A stretch of 21,090 bases of DNA from assembly GCA_938037005.1 (NCBI GenBank), contig CALHVR010000063.1, positions 1 to 21,090 of the forward strand. Reading direction: 5' to 3'. The notes under the pieces were generated by a model, which did no database searches, had not been told where the DNA came from, and saw only the letters and a list, made by a program, of their open reading frames with translations. Below are positions 1-8,087 of the stretch, one piece after another. The position numbers were made by a program, and so were the translations under genes. Origin of the DNA: an uncultured Leptotrichiaceae bacterium (GTDB lineage: Bacteria; Fusobacteriota; Fusobacteriia; Fusobacteriales; Leptotrichiaceae). Every line of letters starts with the position of its first letter. Positions within the stretch are counted from its first letter, which is position 1.

Positions 1-2
1 AA

Positions 3-1250
3 ATGAAAATATTGCATTGTAAAAATATAAAAAATCATCGTGATGATATATTGAAAATAAAGAGTATTGATTCGAATTTTAATTATAATTTTGAGGAAGA
101 GGAACTTTTTTTGCTTCGGTCAGAGAGAGGTAAACTGTATGGATATTCGATAGTTAAAATAGATAAAGAAAAAGCAGTGTTATTTAAAATTTTTATAATT
201 CCAAGATTAAGAAATAATGGATATGGTACCATTTTATTAAATAATATTGTAAGTTGGCTAATAAATAATGAATACGATAATTTAATAGTTGAAAATCATA
301 AACAGATGAATAATTTTTTAGAAAAACAAAAATTTGTTAAAACAGAAAATGGGTATGAATTGAATAATTTGTTAGAATTAAAAAAAGAAGAAAAAACATT
401 GTTATTTGTTTCAAAATTTGCAATAGTAATTAATGTCGTTTTAGCTTTTTTAAAAATAATTTCAGGAAAATTCTTTAATAGTTCGTCATTAGTAGCAGAT
501 GGATTAAATTCTTTATCAGATTTAGTAACTAATATTATCGTTATTTTAGGTTTAAAAATGGGAAGAAATATTGAAGATAAAGAGCATCCTTATGGTCATG
601 GTAAAATAGAATCAATTTTTAGTGTAATTATTGGAACGTTTATAATGTTAACAGCTATCGATATGGTAAGAAGTAATTTGTCGAATATATTTGTAAGTGA
701 AAAAAAAATAATAGTAACTCCTATTGTTTTAGTTATAACATTAATTGCATTAATAATTAAAGTATTACAATTTATATATATGAAATATAAAACGAAAAAA
801 TATAAAGGACCGTTAATAAAATCGTTATTAAAAGATTATAAATCAGATATAATTATAACAATTTCAGTCTTATTAGGTATAGTATTATCTAAAATAAATC
901 CAATGTTTGATATTTTAATTGGGACACTTGTTGGGATTAATATATTGAAATCGGGATACGAATTAATAAGTGAAAATGCTCATATTTTAATGGACTTACA
1001 AGATGAAAAATTACTTGAAAATATAAAAATAGATATTTCTGAAATAGAAGAAGTAAAAAATGCACATGATTTTAGAATGACGACATCAGGAAAATCTATA
1101 TTTTTAACATTAGATATAAGAGTGGATAAAAATAAAACGGTTGAAGAGGCACATGATTTAACAAATGAAATAACTAAATTAATTAAACATAAATACCAAC
1201 ATGTAAAACAAGTTATAATTCATGTAGAACCGATGTATTTAAAAGAGTGA
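3..1250 (+). CDS. GNAT-like domain fused to a Mn-type cation diffusion facilitator transporter
   Basis: The 415-residue protein is predicted to export a divalent metal, probably Mn2+, from the cytoplasm in exchange for protons. Residues about 1-122 resemble a GNAT acetyltransferase fold, with an acetyl-CoA loop signature RNNGYG at 70-75 (RxxGxG). Residues about 130-410 are a CDF transporter: membrane segments, the HPYGHGKIE loop at 195-203, and a C-terminal cytosolic metal-binding-like domain (about 333-410). The transport site reads N169/D173 in TM2 and D278/D282 in TM5. This N-D-D-D set matches the MntE-type Mn exporters rather than the H-D-H-D set of zinc exporters such as CzcD. The start lies two bases from the window edge, so no ribosome site is visible and the true start could be further upstream. 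The CDF call is strong, the GNAT call is moderate, and manganese specificity is inferred from motifs. Confidence 0.85.
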   Translation: MKILHCKNIKNHRDDILKIKSIDSNFNYNFEEEELFLLRSERGKLYGYSIVKIDKEKAVLFKIFIIPRLRNNGYGTILLNNIVSWLINNEYDNLIVENHKQMNNFLEKQKFVKTENGYELNNLLELKKEEKTLLFVSKFAIVINVVLAFLKIISGKFFNSSSLVADGLNSLSDLVTNIIVILGLKMGRNIEDKEHPYGHGKIESIFSVIIGTFIMLTAIDMVRSNLSNIFVSEKKIIVTPIVLVITLIALIIKVLQFIYMKYKTKKYKGPLIKSLLKDYKSDIIITISVLLGIVLSKINPMFDILIGTLVGINILKSGYELISENAHILMDLQDEKLLENIKIDISEIEEVKNAHDFRMTTSGKSIFLTLDIRVDKNKTVEEAHDLTNEITKLIKHKYQHVKQVIIHVEPMYLKE

Positions 1251-1367
1251 ATTTATATGAGTAGAAAAATATATAAATTATTATTTATGAAAATTGTTTT
1301 ATAGTAAAAGTTAAAAAATATTTTAGATATAAAAATTATAATGAAACACTTTAAATTACAATTTATA

Positions 1368-1397
1368 AAATACTCAGTTTTAACTGAGTATTTTTTT
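1368..1397 (+). terminator. Rho-independent terminator between the CDF gene and copY
   Basis: A 9-bp perfect stem (TACTCAGTT at 1371-1379 with AACTGAGTA at 1382-1390) is flanked by A's on the left and a run of seven T's on the right. It ends the transcript of the upstream transporter and insulates the copper operon promoter that begins at 1411. Confidence 0.85.
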
Positions 1398-1410
1398 ATT
1401 AAAAAAATAG

Positions 1411-1439
1411 TTGACAAAAAACGATTAAAGTTGTAAACT
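1411..1439 (+). promoter_or_regulatory. copY-copA promoter
   Basis: A consensus -35 box TTGACA (1411-1416) is followed after 17 bp by TAAACT (1434-1439), a weaker -10. The -10 overlaps the first operator-like palindrome, so repressor binding there would block RNA polymerase. Confidence 0.65.
1423..1438 (+). promoter_or_regulatory. cop-box-like operator 1
   Basis: A 16-bp imperfect palindrome with core TAAAGTTGTA (1426-1435). The known CopY/BlaI-family cop box is TACANNTGTA, so this has one mismatch, in the left half. It overlaps the predicted -10 box of the copY promoter. Confidence 0.6.
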
Positions 1440-1452
1440 ATTTATATAAAGC

Positions 1453-1468
1453 GATTACAAGTTTAAAC
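1453..1468 (+). promoter_or_regulatory. cop-box-like operator 2
   Basis: A second 16-bp imperfect palindrome with core TACAAGTTTA (1456-1465), one mismatch from TACANNTGTA, in the right half. It lies exactly 30 bp (about three helical turns) downstream of operator 1, so two repressor dimers could sit on the same face of the DNA. It falls between the promoter and the copY ribosome site. Confidence 0.6.
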
Positions 1469-1489
1469 GAAAAGGAGTGTAAATATAAA

Positions 1490-1918
1490 ATGGAAGAAAC
1501 TATAACTAATGCAGAGTGGGAAATATTGAAGGTTGTGTGGGCAAATAAAGAAGTTACAAGTAGTTTTGTATCAGAGATTTTATGTGAAAAAATGAATTGG
1601 AAAAAAGCTACAGTCAAAACATTGTTAAACAGAATGCTTGAAAAAAATATATTGCAGAAAAGAAATGTGATGAATAAATATATTTATTATACAAATTTAA
1701 ACGAAATAAAAACTACTGAGAAAAATGCTGTTCAAATGATAACAAGAGTTTGTAGTAAAAAAGTTGGTAAAGTTTTAGAAAATATAATAGATGAGGTAGA
1801 AATTAGTAAAGATGATATTGATAAAATTATGAAAAAATTGAAAGAAAAGAGAAAAAATGCACCAGAGGAAATAAAATGTAATTGTGTAAAAGGGCAATGT
1901 AGTTGTGGTAGAAGCTAA
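1490..1918 (+). CDS. copY: CopY-type copper-responsive repressor (BlaI/MecI family)
   Basis: A 142-residue winged-helix repressor of the Penicillinase_R (BlaI/MecI/CopY) family. The N-terminal helix-turn-helix part includes the typical EWEILKVVWA stretch near residues 9-18 and the KATVKTLLNRM recognition region. The C-terminus carries CNCVKGQCSC (C130, C132, C137, C139), the CxCx4CxC hook that defines CopY. In the family, Zn2+ held there keeps the repressor on DNA and Cu+ displaces it to release the operator. It precedes copA by 78 bases with no terminator between, and two operator-like palindromes lie in its own promoter, implying autoregulation of a copYA operon. An AAAGGAG ribosome site lies about 12 bases before the start. 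No copZ chaperone is present nearby. Confidence 0.95.
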   Translation: MEETITNAEWEILKVVWANKEVTSSFVSEILCEKMNWKKATVKTLLNRMLEKNILQKRNVMNKYIYYTNLNEIKTTEKNAVQMITRVCSKKVGKVLENIIDEVEISKDDIDKIMKKLKEKRKNAPEEIKCNCVKGQCSCGRS

Positions 1919-1996
1919 AAAACTAGAGTAATTAAAATATTATAAATTATAAATTATAAAAAGATTTTAAGAAAAAATTGAAATGGAGGAAATAAG

Positions 1997-4240
1997 ATGA
2001 AAACAGCAAGTTATACAGTTATTGGATTAAATTGTGCGAGTTGTGCAAGTGCAGTGGAGAAATCATTAAATAAAAATGAAGGGATAGAAGCAAAGGTCAA
2101 TATAGCGACAGAAAAAGCAACGATACAATTTGATGAAAAAAAATATAATTTTGAAAAAATAAGAGAAATAGTAAGAAAAACTGGATATGATATAATAGAG
2201 GATATTTCGGAAGATAAAAAAGTGGAGATATATGAAAAAAAGATAAAAGAAATTAAAATAAATTTAATGATGGCAGTAATATTTTCAATACCGTTATTAT
2301 ATGTTTCTATGGGACATCATATGTTAAAATGGTGGCTTCCAGAAATTTTAGATTATAAAAAATATCCAATTAATTTTGCAATAATTCAATTAATTTTAAC
2401 TTTACCAATTATATATTCAGGAAAAGATTTTTTTATAAATGGAGTGAAAAAACTTGTTAGACGAGAGCCTAATATGGATTCATTAATTGCGATAGGGTCA
2501 GGTTCTGCATTTATTTATAGCTTTGTATCAACTATAATAGCTATTTTAAATCCAGAAAATGCAGAACATTACGCAATGAATTTACATTATGAATCGGCAG
2601 GAATAATTATAACTTTAATAACTTTGGGGAAATTGCTTGAAGCTAGGACAAAAGGAGAAACATCAAGTGCAATAAAAAAACTTATTGGATTACAACCTAA
2701 AAAGGCAAAAGTTTTAGCTGATGGAAAAGAAATTGAAATATTAATTGAAAATGTTGTTGTTGGGGATATTGTCGTTGTAAAACCTGGAGAAAAAATACCT
2801 GTTGATGGAATTGTTATAAATGGAGAAACTTCGGTAGATGAAGCGATGATAACAGGAGAGAGCATTCCTATTACTAAAAAAGAGGGAGATAAAGTAATTG
2901 GTGGAAGTATAAATAAAAATGGAGCTATACAAATTAAAGCAACTGAAATAGGCAGAAATACGGTATTGAGTCAAATTATAAAATTGGTGGAAGAAGCTCA
3001 AGATTCTAAAGCACCAATTTCAAGAATGGCAGACATTGTAGCAGGATATTTTGTTCCGATCGTAATTGTAATTGCGATAATTACAGGAATTATTTGGTAT
3101 ATGACTGGGGCAGGTATTGTGTCAGCAATTTCATTTTTTGTATCGGTACTTGTGATTGCGTGTCCGTGTGCTTTAGGACTTGCAACGCCTACATCAATAA
3201 TGGTTGGAACTGGGAAAGGTGCAGAAAATGGAATATTAATTAAAAGTGGAGAAGCATTAGAAATAACACATAAAATAAAAACAGTAATATTTGATAAAAC
3301 AGGAACAATTACAGAAGGAAAGCCGTATTTAACAGATTTTATCATTTTTAATAAATTTAATAAAAATGAAATTTTACAATATATTGTGAGTGTTGAGAAA
3401 AAATCAGAACATCCACTTGCTGAAGCTATTGTAAATTATGGGCTTAAAAAAAATGTAGAAATACTTGAAAGTACAAGATTTATAGCAATGTCGGGATACG
3501 GGGTTAGAGCTACAATAAATGATAACAATATTCAAATTGGAAATAAAAGATTGATGAAAATAAGTGAAGTTGAAGGTTTTGAAGAAGGGAATACAGAATA
3601 TGAAAGGTTATCAAATGAAGGGAAGACACCTATGTATATTTCTGTGAATGGTAAATTTGCTGGAATTGTTGCTGTGGCAGATATTGTGAAAGATACAAGT
3701 TGTGAAGCTGTAAAAAAATTACATAAATTGGGAATAAAAACGATTATGTTAACAGGTGATAATAAAAAAACTGCAAAGTTTATTGCTAAGCAAGTTGGAA
3801 TAGATGAAGTGATTTCAGAAGTTTTACCAGATCAAAAAGCAAATAAAGTTAAAGAGCTTCAAGCTAACGGCGAATTTGTCGCAATGGTTGGAGATGGAAT
3901 AAATGATTCTCCAGCTTTAGTCCAAGCAAATGTTGGTATTGCGATTGGAAGTGGAACTGACATTGCGATAGAAGCTGCAGATATTGTCTTGATACGAAGT
4001 GATTTGAATGATGTTGTTAGTGCTATAAAATTAAGTAGAGCGACAATAAGAAATATAAAAGAAAACTTATTTTGGGCATTTATTTACAATGTTGTTGGAA
4101 TACCTATAGCGGCAGGAGTATTATTTGCTTTATATAATGGTCCAAAATTAAATCCAATGATTGCTGCATTTGCAATGTCACTTAGTTCGGTATCGGTGTT
4201 GTTAAATGCGTTGAGATTGAAGTTATTTAGTGTGAAATAA
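1997..4240 (+). CDS. copA: Copper-exporting P1B-type ATPase CopA
   Basis: A 747-residue inner-membrane ATPase that exports Cu+ at the expense of ATP. One N-terminal heavy-metal-associated domain (about 4-68) carries the metal-binding C13-A-S-C16. The actuator TGES lies at 286-289, the membrane copper site CPC at 389-391, and the phosphorylation motif DKTGT starts at D433. The nucleotide-domain HP dipeptide is at 472-473 and the hinge GDGIND at 632-637. The last membrane helices contain Y697-N698 and M727 with S730-S731, the residues typical of Cu+ (P1B-1) pumps. Length is normal for a single-HMA CopA. A GGAGG site (1985-1989) lies 7 bases before the start. Expression is expected to be controlled by CopY through the upstream operators. 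Confidence 0.97.
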   Translation: MKTASYTVIGLNCASCASAVEKSLNKNEGIEAKVNIATEKATIQFDEKKYNFEKIREIVRKTGYDIIEDISEDKKVEIYEKKIKEIKINLMMAVIFSIPLLYVSMGHHMLKWWLPEILDYKKYPINFAIIQLILTLPIIYSGKDFFINGVKKLVRREPNMDSLIAIGSGSAFIYSFVSTIIAILNPENAEHYAMNLHYESAGIIITLITLGKLLEARTKGETSSAIKKLIGLQPKKAKVLADGKEIEILIENVVVGDIVVVKPGEKIPVDGIVINGETSVDEAMITGESIPITKKEGDKVIGGSINKNGAIQIKATEIGRNTVLSQIIKLVEEAQDSKAPISRMADIVAGYFVPIVIVIAIITGIIWYMTGAGIVSAISFFVSVLVIACPCALGLATPTSIMVGTGKGAENGILIKSGEALEITHKIKTVIFDKTGTITEGKPYLTDFIIFNKFNKNEILQYIVSVEKKSEHPLAEAIVNYGLKKNVEILESTRFIAMSGYGVRATINDNNIQIGNKRLMKISEVEGFEEGNTEYERLSNEGKTPMYISVNGKFAGIVAVADIVKDTSCEAVKKLHKLGIKTIMLTGDNKKTAKFIAKQVGIDEVISEVLPDQKANKVKELQANGEFVAMVGDGINDSPALVQANVGIAIGSGTDIAIEAADIVLIRSDLNDVVSAIKLSRATIRNIKENLFWAFIYNVVGIPIAAGVLFALYNGPKLNPMIAAFAMSLSSVSVLLNALRLKLFSVK

Positions 4241-4334
4241 GTTAAAATGAAATAATATAGGAAAAAGTCTGGTGTGGGAGCTAATCAATTCTTTATTCAA
4301 GTAATGTATATAAAAATAAAATAGTAGCTAAACT

Positions 4335-4364
4335 AGGATAAAGATAAAACTTTATCCTTTTTTG
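4335..4364 (+). terminator. Rho-independent terminator of the copYA operon
   Basis: A 9-bp perfect stem AGGATAAAG (4335-4343) / CTTTATCCT (4350-4358) with a 6-base loop, followed by TTTTTG and more T's. The 251-base gap between copA and mgtE holds this terminator and the mgtE promoter. Nothing else was recognised in its first 90 bases. Confidence 0.85.
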
Positions 4365-4411
4365 TTTTATCGTAAAATGTAGAAAAATCAAAACTTTTAT
4401 AATTAATATTG

Positions 4412-4440
4412 TTGTAATATATGTGAAAATATATTATAAT
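4412..4440 (+). promoter_or_regulatory. Promoter of the mgtE-mgtE-mscS-MBL run
   Basis: TTGTAA (4412-4417), a 17-bp spacer and a perfect TATAAT (4435-4440). Transcription would start near 4447. This rules out the ATG at 4423 as the translation start, since it would lie upstream of the transcript. Confidence 0.7.
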
Positions 4441-4480
4441 TCTTTTATCATTGATAAAAATAATAATATTATAAAACGAA

Positions 4481-4491
4481 GGAGGTATTTT
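4481..4491 (+). promoter_or_regulatory. Ribosome binding site fixing the mgtE start at 4492
   Basis: GGAGG at 4481-4485 lies six bases before the ATG at 4492. No such site precedes the in-frame ATG at 4423, which also sits inside the predicted promoter. Confidence 0.85.
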
Positions 4492-5829
4492 ATGAATTTA
4501 AAATATGAAATAGAAAATAATAATATAGTTAATTTAAAAGAAAAATTACTAGAGATGAACCCGGTTGAGTTAGCAAAAGATTTAGATGAATTGGAAATAG
4601 AAAAAACAATTGAAATTTTTAACTTAATTGGAACAGAAAAGTCGTCCGAAGTATTTCCATACCTCCTTATGGAATTAAGAGAAAATTTGATTTTAAAATT
4701 AAATTCAGATTTTTTATATTATTTGATTGATGATTTATATACAGATGATATAAAAGAAATTTTAGACGAAGAAAATGAAGAAGTAAAGCAAAGAATATTT
4801 GAAATTGCATCATATAATAAAAAATTACAATTAAATGTTCAGTTAAATTTTGAAGAAAATTCAGCTGGGGCAATTATGTCTGCTGATTTCGTTAAAATTT
4901 CAGAAGATGATACGGCATTAATTGCAATGAAAAAAATAAAATCACAAGAAAGAATAGCAGAAACAATATCATATTGTTATGTAACAAATGAGCGTTCAAA
5001 TTTAATTGGTTTAATTTCGATGAAAGAAATTTTAATAGCACAAGATGATACAATTATAAAAGATATAATGGAAACTGATATAATCACGGTAAATGTTGAT
5101 GATGACCAAGAAGAAGTAACACAAATTATGTCAAAATATGATTTGATTGCACTTCCAGTTGTTGACGATAATCATAGAATTTTAGGAATTATAACGATTG
5201 ACGACGTTTTGGATATCATTGAATCAGAAACAACAGAAGATATACAAAAAATGAGTGGAATTAGTCCAACTGATGGGAATTATTTAGAGCTATCATCATT
5301 TGAAATTAGTAAAAGTCGTATAGTTTGGCTTTTAATTTTAATGGTTTCAGCTACAGTATCTGGGAGCATAGTGACTGCAAATCGTAATATTACTACAATT
5401 ACCTCGATTTTAATATTTATGCCAATGATAATGGATACAGCAGGAAACGCTGGATGCCAATCAAGTGCAATGGTTATTAGGGGAATTATTGTAGATAAAA
5501 TGAAATTTTCAAATTTATTCAGTATTATAAAAAAGGAATTTTTAAATTCTATTATTTTAGGGACATTCTTGTTTATTGTGAATACATTGAGAATAATTAT
5601 ATTTATGCCAAATGTAAAGTGGGAAATGGCAATACTTGTATCACTTACAATTTTAATAATAGTAACTTTAGCAAATATCATTGGAGGGATTTTACCAATG
5701 ATAGGAGAGGCTTTAAAAATAGATCCTGCAAGCATGAGTGGACCGTTACTTACAACAGCGTGTGATGCAATTTCGTTGACTGCATATTTCACTTTAGCAA
5801 AATTATTTCATGCGGGAGGATTGATATAG
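4492..5829 (+). CDS. mgtE: Magnesium transporter MgtE, first of a tandem pair
   Basis: A 445-residue Mg2+ channel of the MgtE (SLC41-like) family. Residues about 1-125 form the MgtE_N superhelical domain, about 125-250 hold two CBS domains, and about 270-445 form the membrane pore. The family GNAG motif is at 318-321, and D425 in the C-terminal TTxxD context corresponds by motif to pore residue D432 of Thermus MgtE. In the family, Mg2+ binding between the acidic N and CBS domains closes the channel, so the protein is both sensor and conduit. The start was placed at 4492 rather than 4423 because of the GGAGG site and promoter position. Its stop codon directly abuts the ATG of the next mgtE. 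The N domain diverges from that of its partner. Confidence 0.93.
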   Translation: MNLKYEIENNNIVNLKEKLLEMNPVELAKDLDELEIEKTIEIFNLIGTEKSSEVFPYLLMELRENLILKLNSDFLYYLIDDLYTDDIKEILDEENEEVKQRIFEIASYNKKLQLNVQLNFEENSAGAIMSADFVKISEDDTALIAMKKIKSQERIAETISYCYVTNERSNLIGLISMKEILIAQDDTIIKDIMETDIITVNVDDDQEEVTQIMSKYDLIALPVVDDNHRILGIITIDDVLDIIESETTEDIQKMSGISPTDGNYLELSSFEISKSRIVWLLILMVSATVSGSIVTANRNITTITSILIFMPMIMDTAGNAGCQSSAMVIRGIIVDKMKFSNLFSIIKKEFLNSIILGTFLFIVNTLRIIIFMPNVKWEMAILVSLTILIIVTLANIIGGILPMIGEALKIDPASMSGPLLTTACDAISLTAYFTLAKLFHAGGLI

Positions 5830-7194
5830 ATGTTTTATACAAAAGAACAATTATTTGATATTTTACCTGCGTATATTCGTGAAAAAAATGTAGATGAAAT
5901 AAGAGATATTTTTATTGATTATAATATTGTAGATTTATCGGAAATATTTGAGACACTTGACACTTACGAAGCAATATTTTGTTTTAGAGTATTGCCAAAA
6001 GATATAAGTGCAAGATTATTTTCATATTTATCTTCAGAAAAACAACAAAGATTAGTTGAAATTTTGAGTTCACAAGATATTTTTAACATTATAGATAACA
6101 TGTTTAGTGATGACATTATCGAATTTATGGAGGAAATGCCTGCAAATGTTATAAAAAAAATATTATTGTCTGTACCAGATAAAGATAGAAAAAAAATTAA
6201 TAAATTATTAAGTTATAAAGAATTTACAGCAGGATATATGATGTCGTCTGATTTTGTAGAATTACATAGCAATATTACTGTTGAAAATGCGATTAAAATA
6301 ATAAAAAGTAAAGCAAATTTAGTTGAGACGATAGATGTTTGTTATATAAGAGATAAGTATCGTAAATATTTAGGTGTAGTTCATTTAAGAGATATAATTG
6401 TAGCAAAAGAAGAAACGATTTTAAAAGATTTAGTACAAGAAAAAGATATTTATGTTTATAGTTATACAGATCAAGAAGAAGTAGCGAAATTACTTAGAAA
6501 ATACGATATTACGTCTATTCCAGTTTTAAATAACGAAAATAGACTGATTGGAATAATAACTGCCGATGACGTTATTGACGTCTTAGTGGAAGAAGCAACA
6601 GAGGATATTCATAAAATGGTGGGGGTTACTCCAACAGAGGGCTCTTATATGAATACAAGTATAATTGAAATGGTTAAATCACGTATTTCTTGGCTTTTAA
6701 TACTTATGATTTCAGGATCATTTACAGGATACATTTTACAAACATTTGAAGATAAATTAAGTGCAGTTGCAGTCTTGGCAGCTTCAGTTCCAGTAATAAT
6801 GTCAACATCAGGAAATGCTGGAAGTCAATCGAGTTCATCAATAATTCGTGCAATAATAGTTGAGCATTTATCTTTAAAGAAAAATTTTTGGGATATAATA
6901 AAAAAAGAATTTTTAATAAGTTTACAGTGTGGAATGATTATTTTTATAGTAAATATAATGAGATTATTGATTTTTAGCCCAGCAGATATGAATTTAAACA
7001 TGGCAATTGTTGTATCGCTTGCGATAGTTGTATCATTAACACTTGCTAATATTGTAGGAGGATTGCTACCATTAATTTCAGAAGCATTAAAAATAGATCC
7101 AGCAAGTATGGCTTCACCAGTTATAACGACATTAGTTGACGCCGTGAGTTTGTTTGTTTATTTTTGGTTAGCGACTGTTATTTTAAAAATATAA
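5830..7194 (+). CDS. mgtE: Magnesium transporter MgtE, second of a tandem pair
   Basis: A 454-residue MgtE paralogue with the same architecture: MgtE_N (about 1-130), paired CBS domains (about 135-260) and a membrane domain (about 280-454). GNAG is at 328-331 and the conserved pore aspartate is D437. It starts on the base after the upstream stop codon and has no ribosome site in the gap, so translation is probably coupled to the first gene and made in step with it. It is clearly diverged from its neighbour over the N and CBS domains, while the membrane segments (KIDPAS, SISWLLILM-like stretches) stay similar, which suggests an old duplication rather than a fresh one. Known MgtE channels are homodimers. 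A heterodimer here is an inference. Confidence 0.93.
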   Translation: MFYTKEQLFDILPAYIREKNVDEIRDIFIDYNIVDLSEIFETLDTYEAIFCFRVLPKDISARLFSYLSSEKQQRLVEILSSQDIFNIIDNMFSDDIIEFMEEMPANVIKKILLSVPDKDRKKINKLLSYKEFTAGYMMSSDFVELHSNITVENAIKIIKSKANLVETIDVCYIRDKYRKYLGVVHLRDIIVAKEETILKDLVQEKDIYVYSYTDQEEVAKLLRKYDITSIPVLNNENRLIGIITADDVIDVLVEEATEDIHKMVGVTPTEGSYMNTSIIEMVKSRISWLLILMISGSFTGYILQTFEDKLSAVAVLAASVPVIMSTSGNAGSQSSSSIIRAIIVEHLSLKKNFWDIIKKEFLISLQCGMIIFIVNIMRLLIFSPADMNLNMAIVVSLAIVVSLTLANIVGGLLPLISEALKIDPASMASPVITTLVDAVSLFVYFWLATVILKI

Positions 7195-7219
7195 ATTTTG
7201 ATATAATAAAAGGAGAAAA

Positions 7220-8074
7220 ATGAAGTATTTAATTAAATTATTAGATTTGAAAAATATACTTGAGTTTGTTGAAACAAATTTGATAAAAATAATAATTTCA
7301 ATAATTGTTTTTAAAATTTTAAAATATTTAAAGAAGTATGCGAATAAAATTTTGAAGACAATATTAATAAAAGCAAAAGTTGATGAAGGAATAAGTACAT
7401 TTTTAAGATCGTTATTTTCAGTGTTTTATTTTACAGTAGTTTTTTATATAATAATCGGATTTTTTGGAATAAATATTAATTCAATTACGGCATTTATTGG
7501 AGCAGCAGGTTTAATATTTGGACTTGCGTTTAAAGAAACATTGGCTAATTTTTGTGGAGGTGTAATTATATTAACATTTAAACCATTTAAAGTGGGAGAT
7601 GTTATAGAATTTAATAACTATATGGGAGAAGTTAAAAGTATAGAGCTTTTTTATACAAAAATTAAAAATCCACAACATGAATTAGTAATAATTCCAAATG
7701 GAATGATAACGAATAATGAAGTTAGAAATATTACAAAAGAAGAAGTAAGAAGATTAGATTTACAGATATCTGTATCTTATAATAGTAATATAAAACAAGT
7801 TAAGGAAGAACTGAAAAATATAGTTGATGAATTAACGAAAACAGAAAATATATTAGAAGATGACAAATATATTTTTAGAAATCCAGAAGCTGTAATAGGT
7901 GTTGGTGAATTGGCTGATTCTGCTATAATTTTTGATGTTTATGTTTATGTTGATAGTGATAAATATTTGAAAGTTAAGCATAAATTAAATGAAGAAATAA
8001 AAATGAGATTTGATGAAAAAAATATTGAAATTCCATATCCGCAAATGGATATACATATAAATCAAGTTAAATAG
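7220..8074 (+). CDS. mscS: Small-conductance mechanosensitive channel, MscS family
   Basis: A 284-residue channel that opens on membrane tension to release solutes after osmotic downshift; E. coli MscS has 286 residues. Hydrophobic segments lie at about 19-36 and 62-82. A pore helix at about 90-118 carries the small-residue pattern GAAGLIFGLAF (94-104) typical of TM3. The cytosolic beta domain begins KPFKVGDVIE (121-130), followed by the family motif PNGMITN (159-165) and a C-terminal alpha/beta domain. An AAAGGAG site lies 6-7 bases before the start. It follows the second mgtE by 25 bases and precedes the hydrolase by 13, so all four genes probably share a transcript. A TATAAT at 7202-7207 has no matching -35, so an internal promoter is not claimed. 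Confidence 0.92.
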   Translation: MKYLIKLLDLKNILEFVETNLIKIIISIIVFKILKYLKKYANKILKTILIKAKVDEGISTFLRSLFSVFYFTVVFYIIIGFFGININSITAFIGAAGLIFGLAFKETLANFCGGVIILTFKPFKVGDVIEFNNYMGEVKSIELFYTKIKNPQHELVIIPNGMITNNEVRNITKEEVRRLDLQISVSYNSNIKQVKEELKNIVDELTKTENILEDDKYIFRNPEAVIGVGELADSAIIFDVYVYVDSDKYLKVKHKLNEEIKMRFDEKNIEIPYPQMDIHINQVK

Positions 8075-8087
8075 AAAAGAGGAAAAA

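Noticed and set aside
1919..1996. TATAAATTATAAATTATAAA-like repeat between copY and copA as a regulatory site
   Set aside because: It is a low-complexity A/T run of a kind common in this genome, with no cop-box core in it.
2587..3345. Open frames on the minus strand inside copA
   Set aside because: They are the reverse complement of a strongly coding, motif-complete ATPase gene, show no recognisable domains and have no ribosome sites.
4423..4491. N-terminal extension of the first MgtE starting at ATG 4423
   Set aside because: That ATG lies inside the predicted promoter (4412-4440) and has no ribosome site. The ATG at 4492 has GGAGG at ideal spacing and gives a normal MgtE N-terminus.
4241..4491. 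Possible magnesium (M-box) riboswitch upstream of mgtE
   Set aside because: The conserved M-box sequence blocks were not recognised. The hairpin there fits the end of the copYA operon, and the mgtE promoter lies downstream of it, so the mgtE leader is only about 45 bases.
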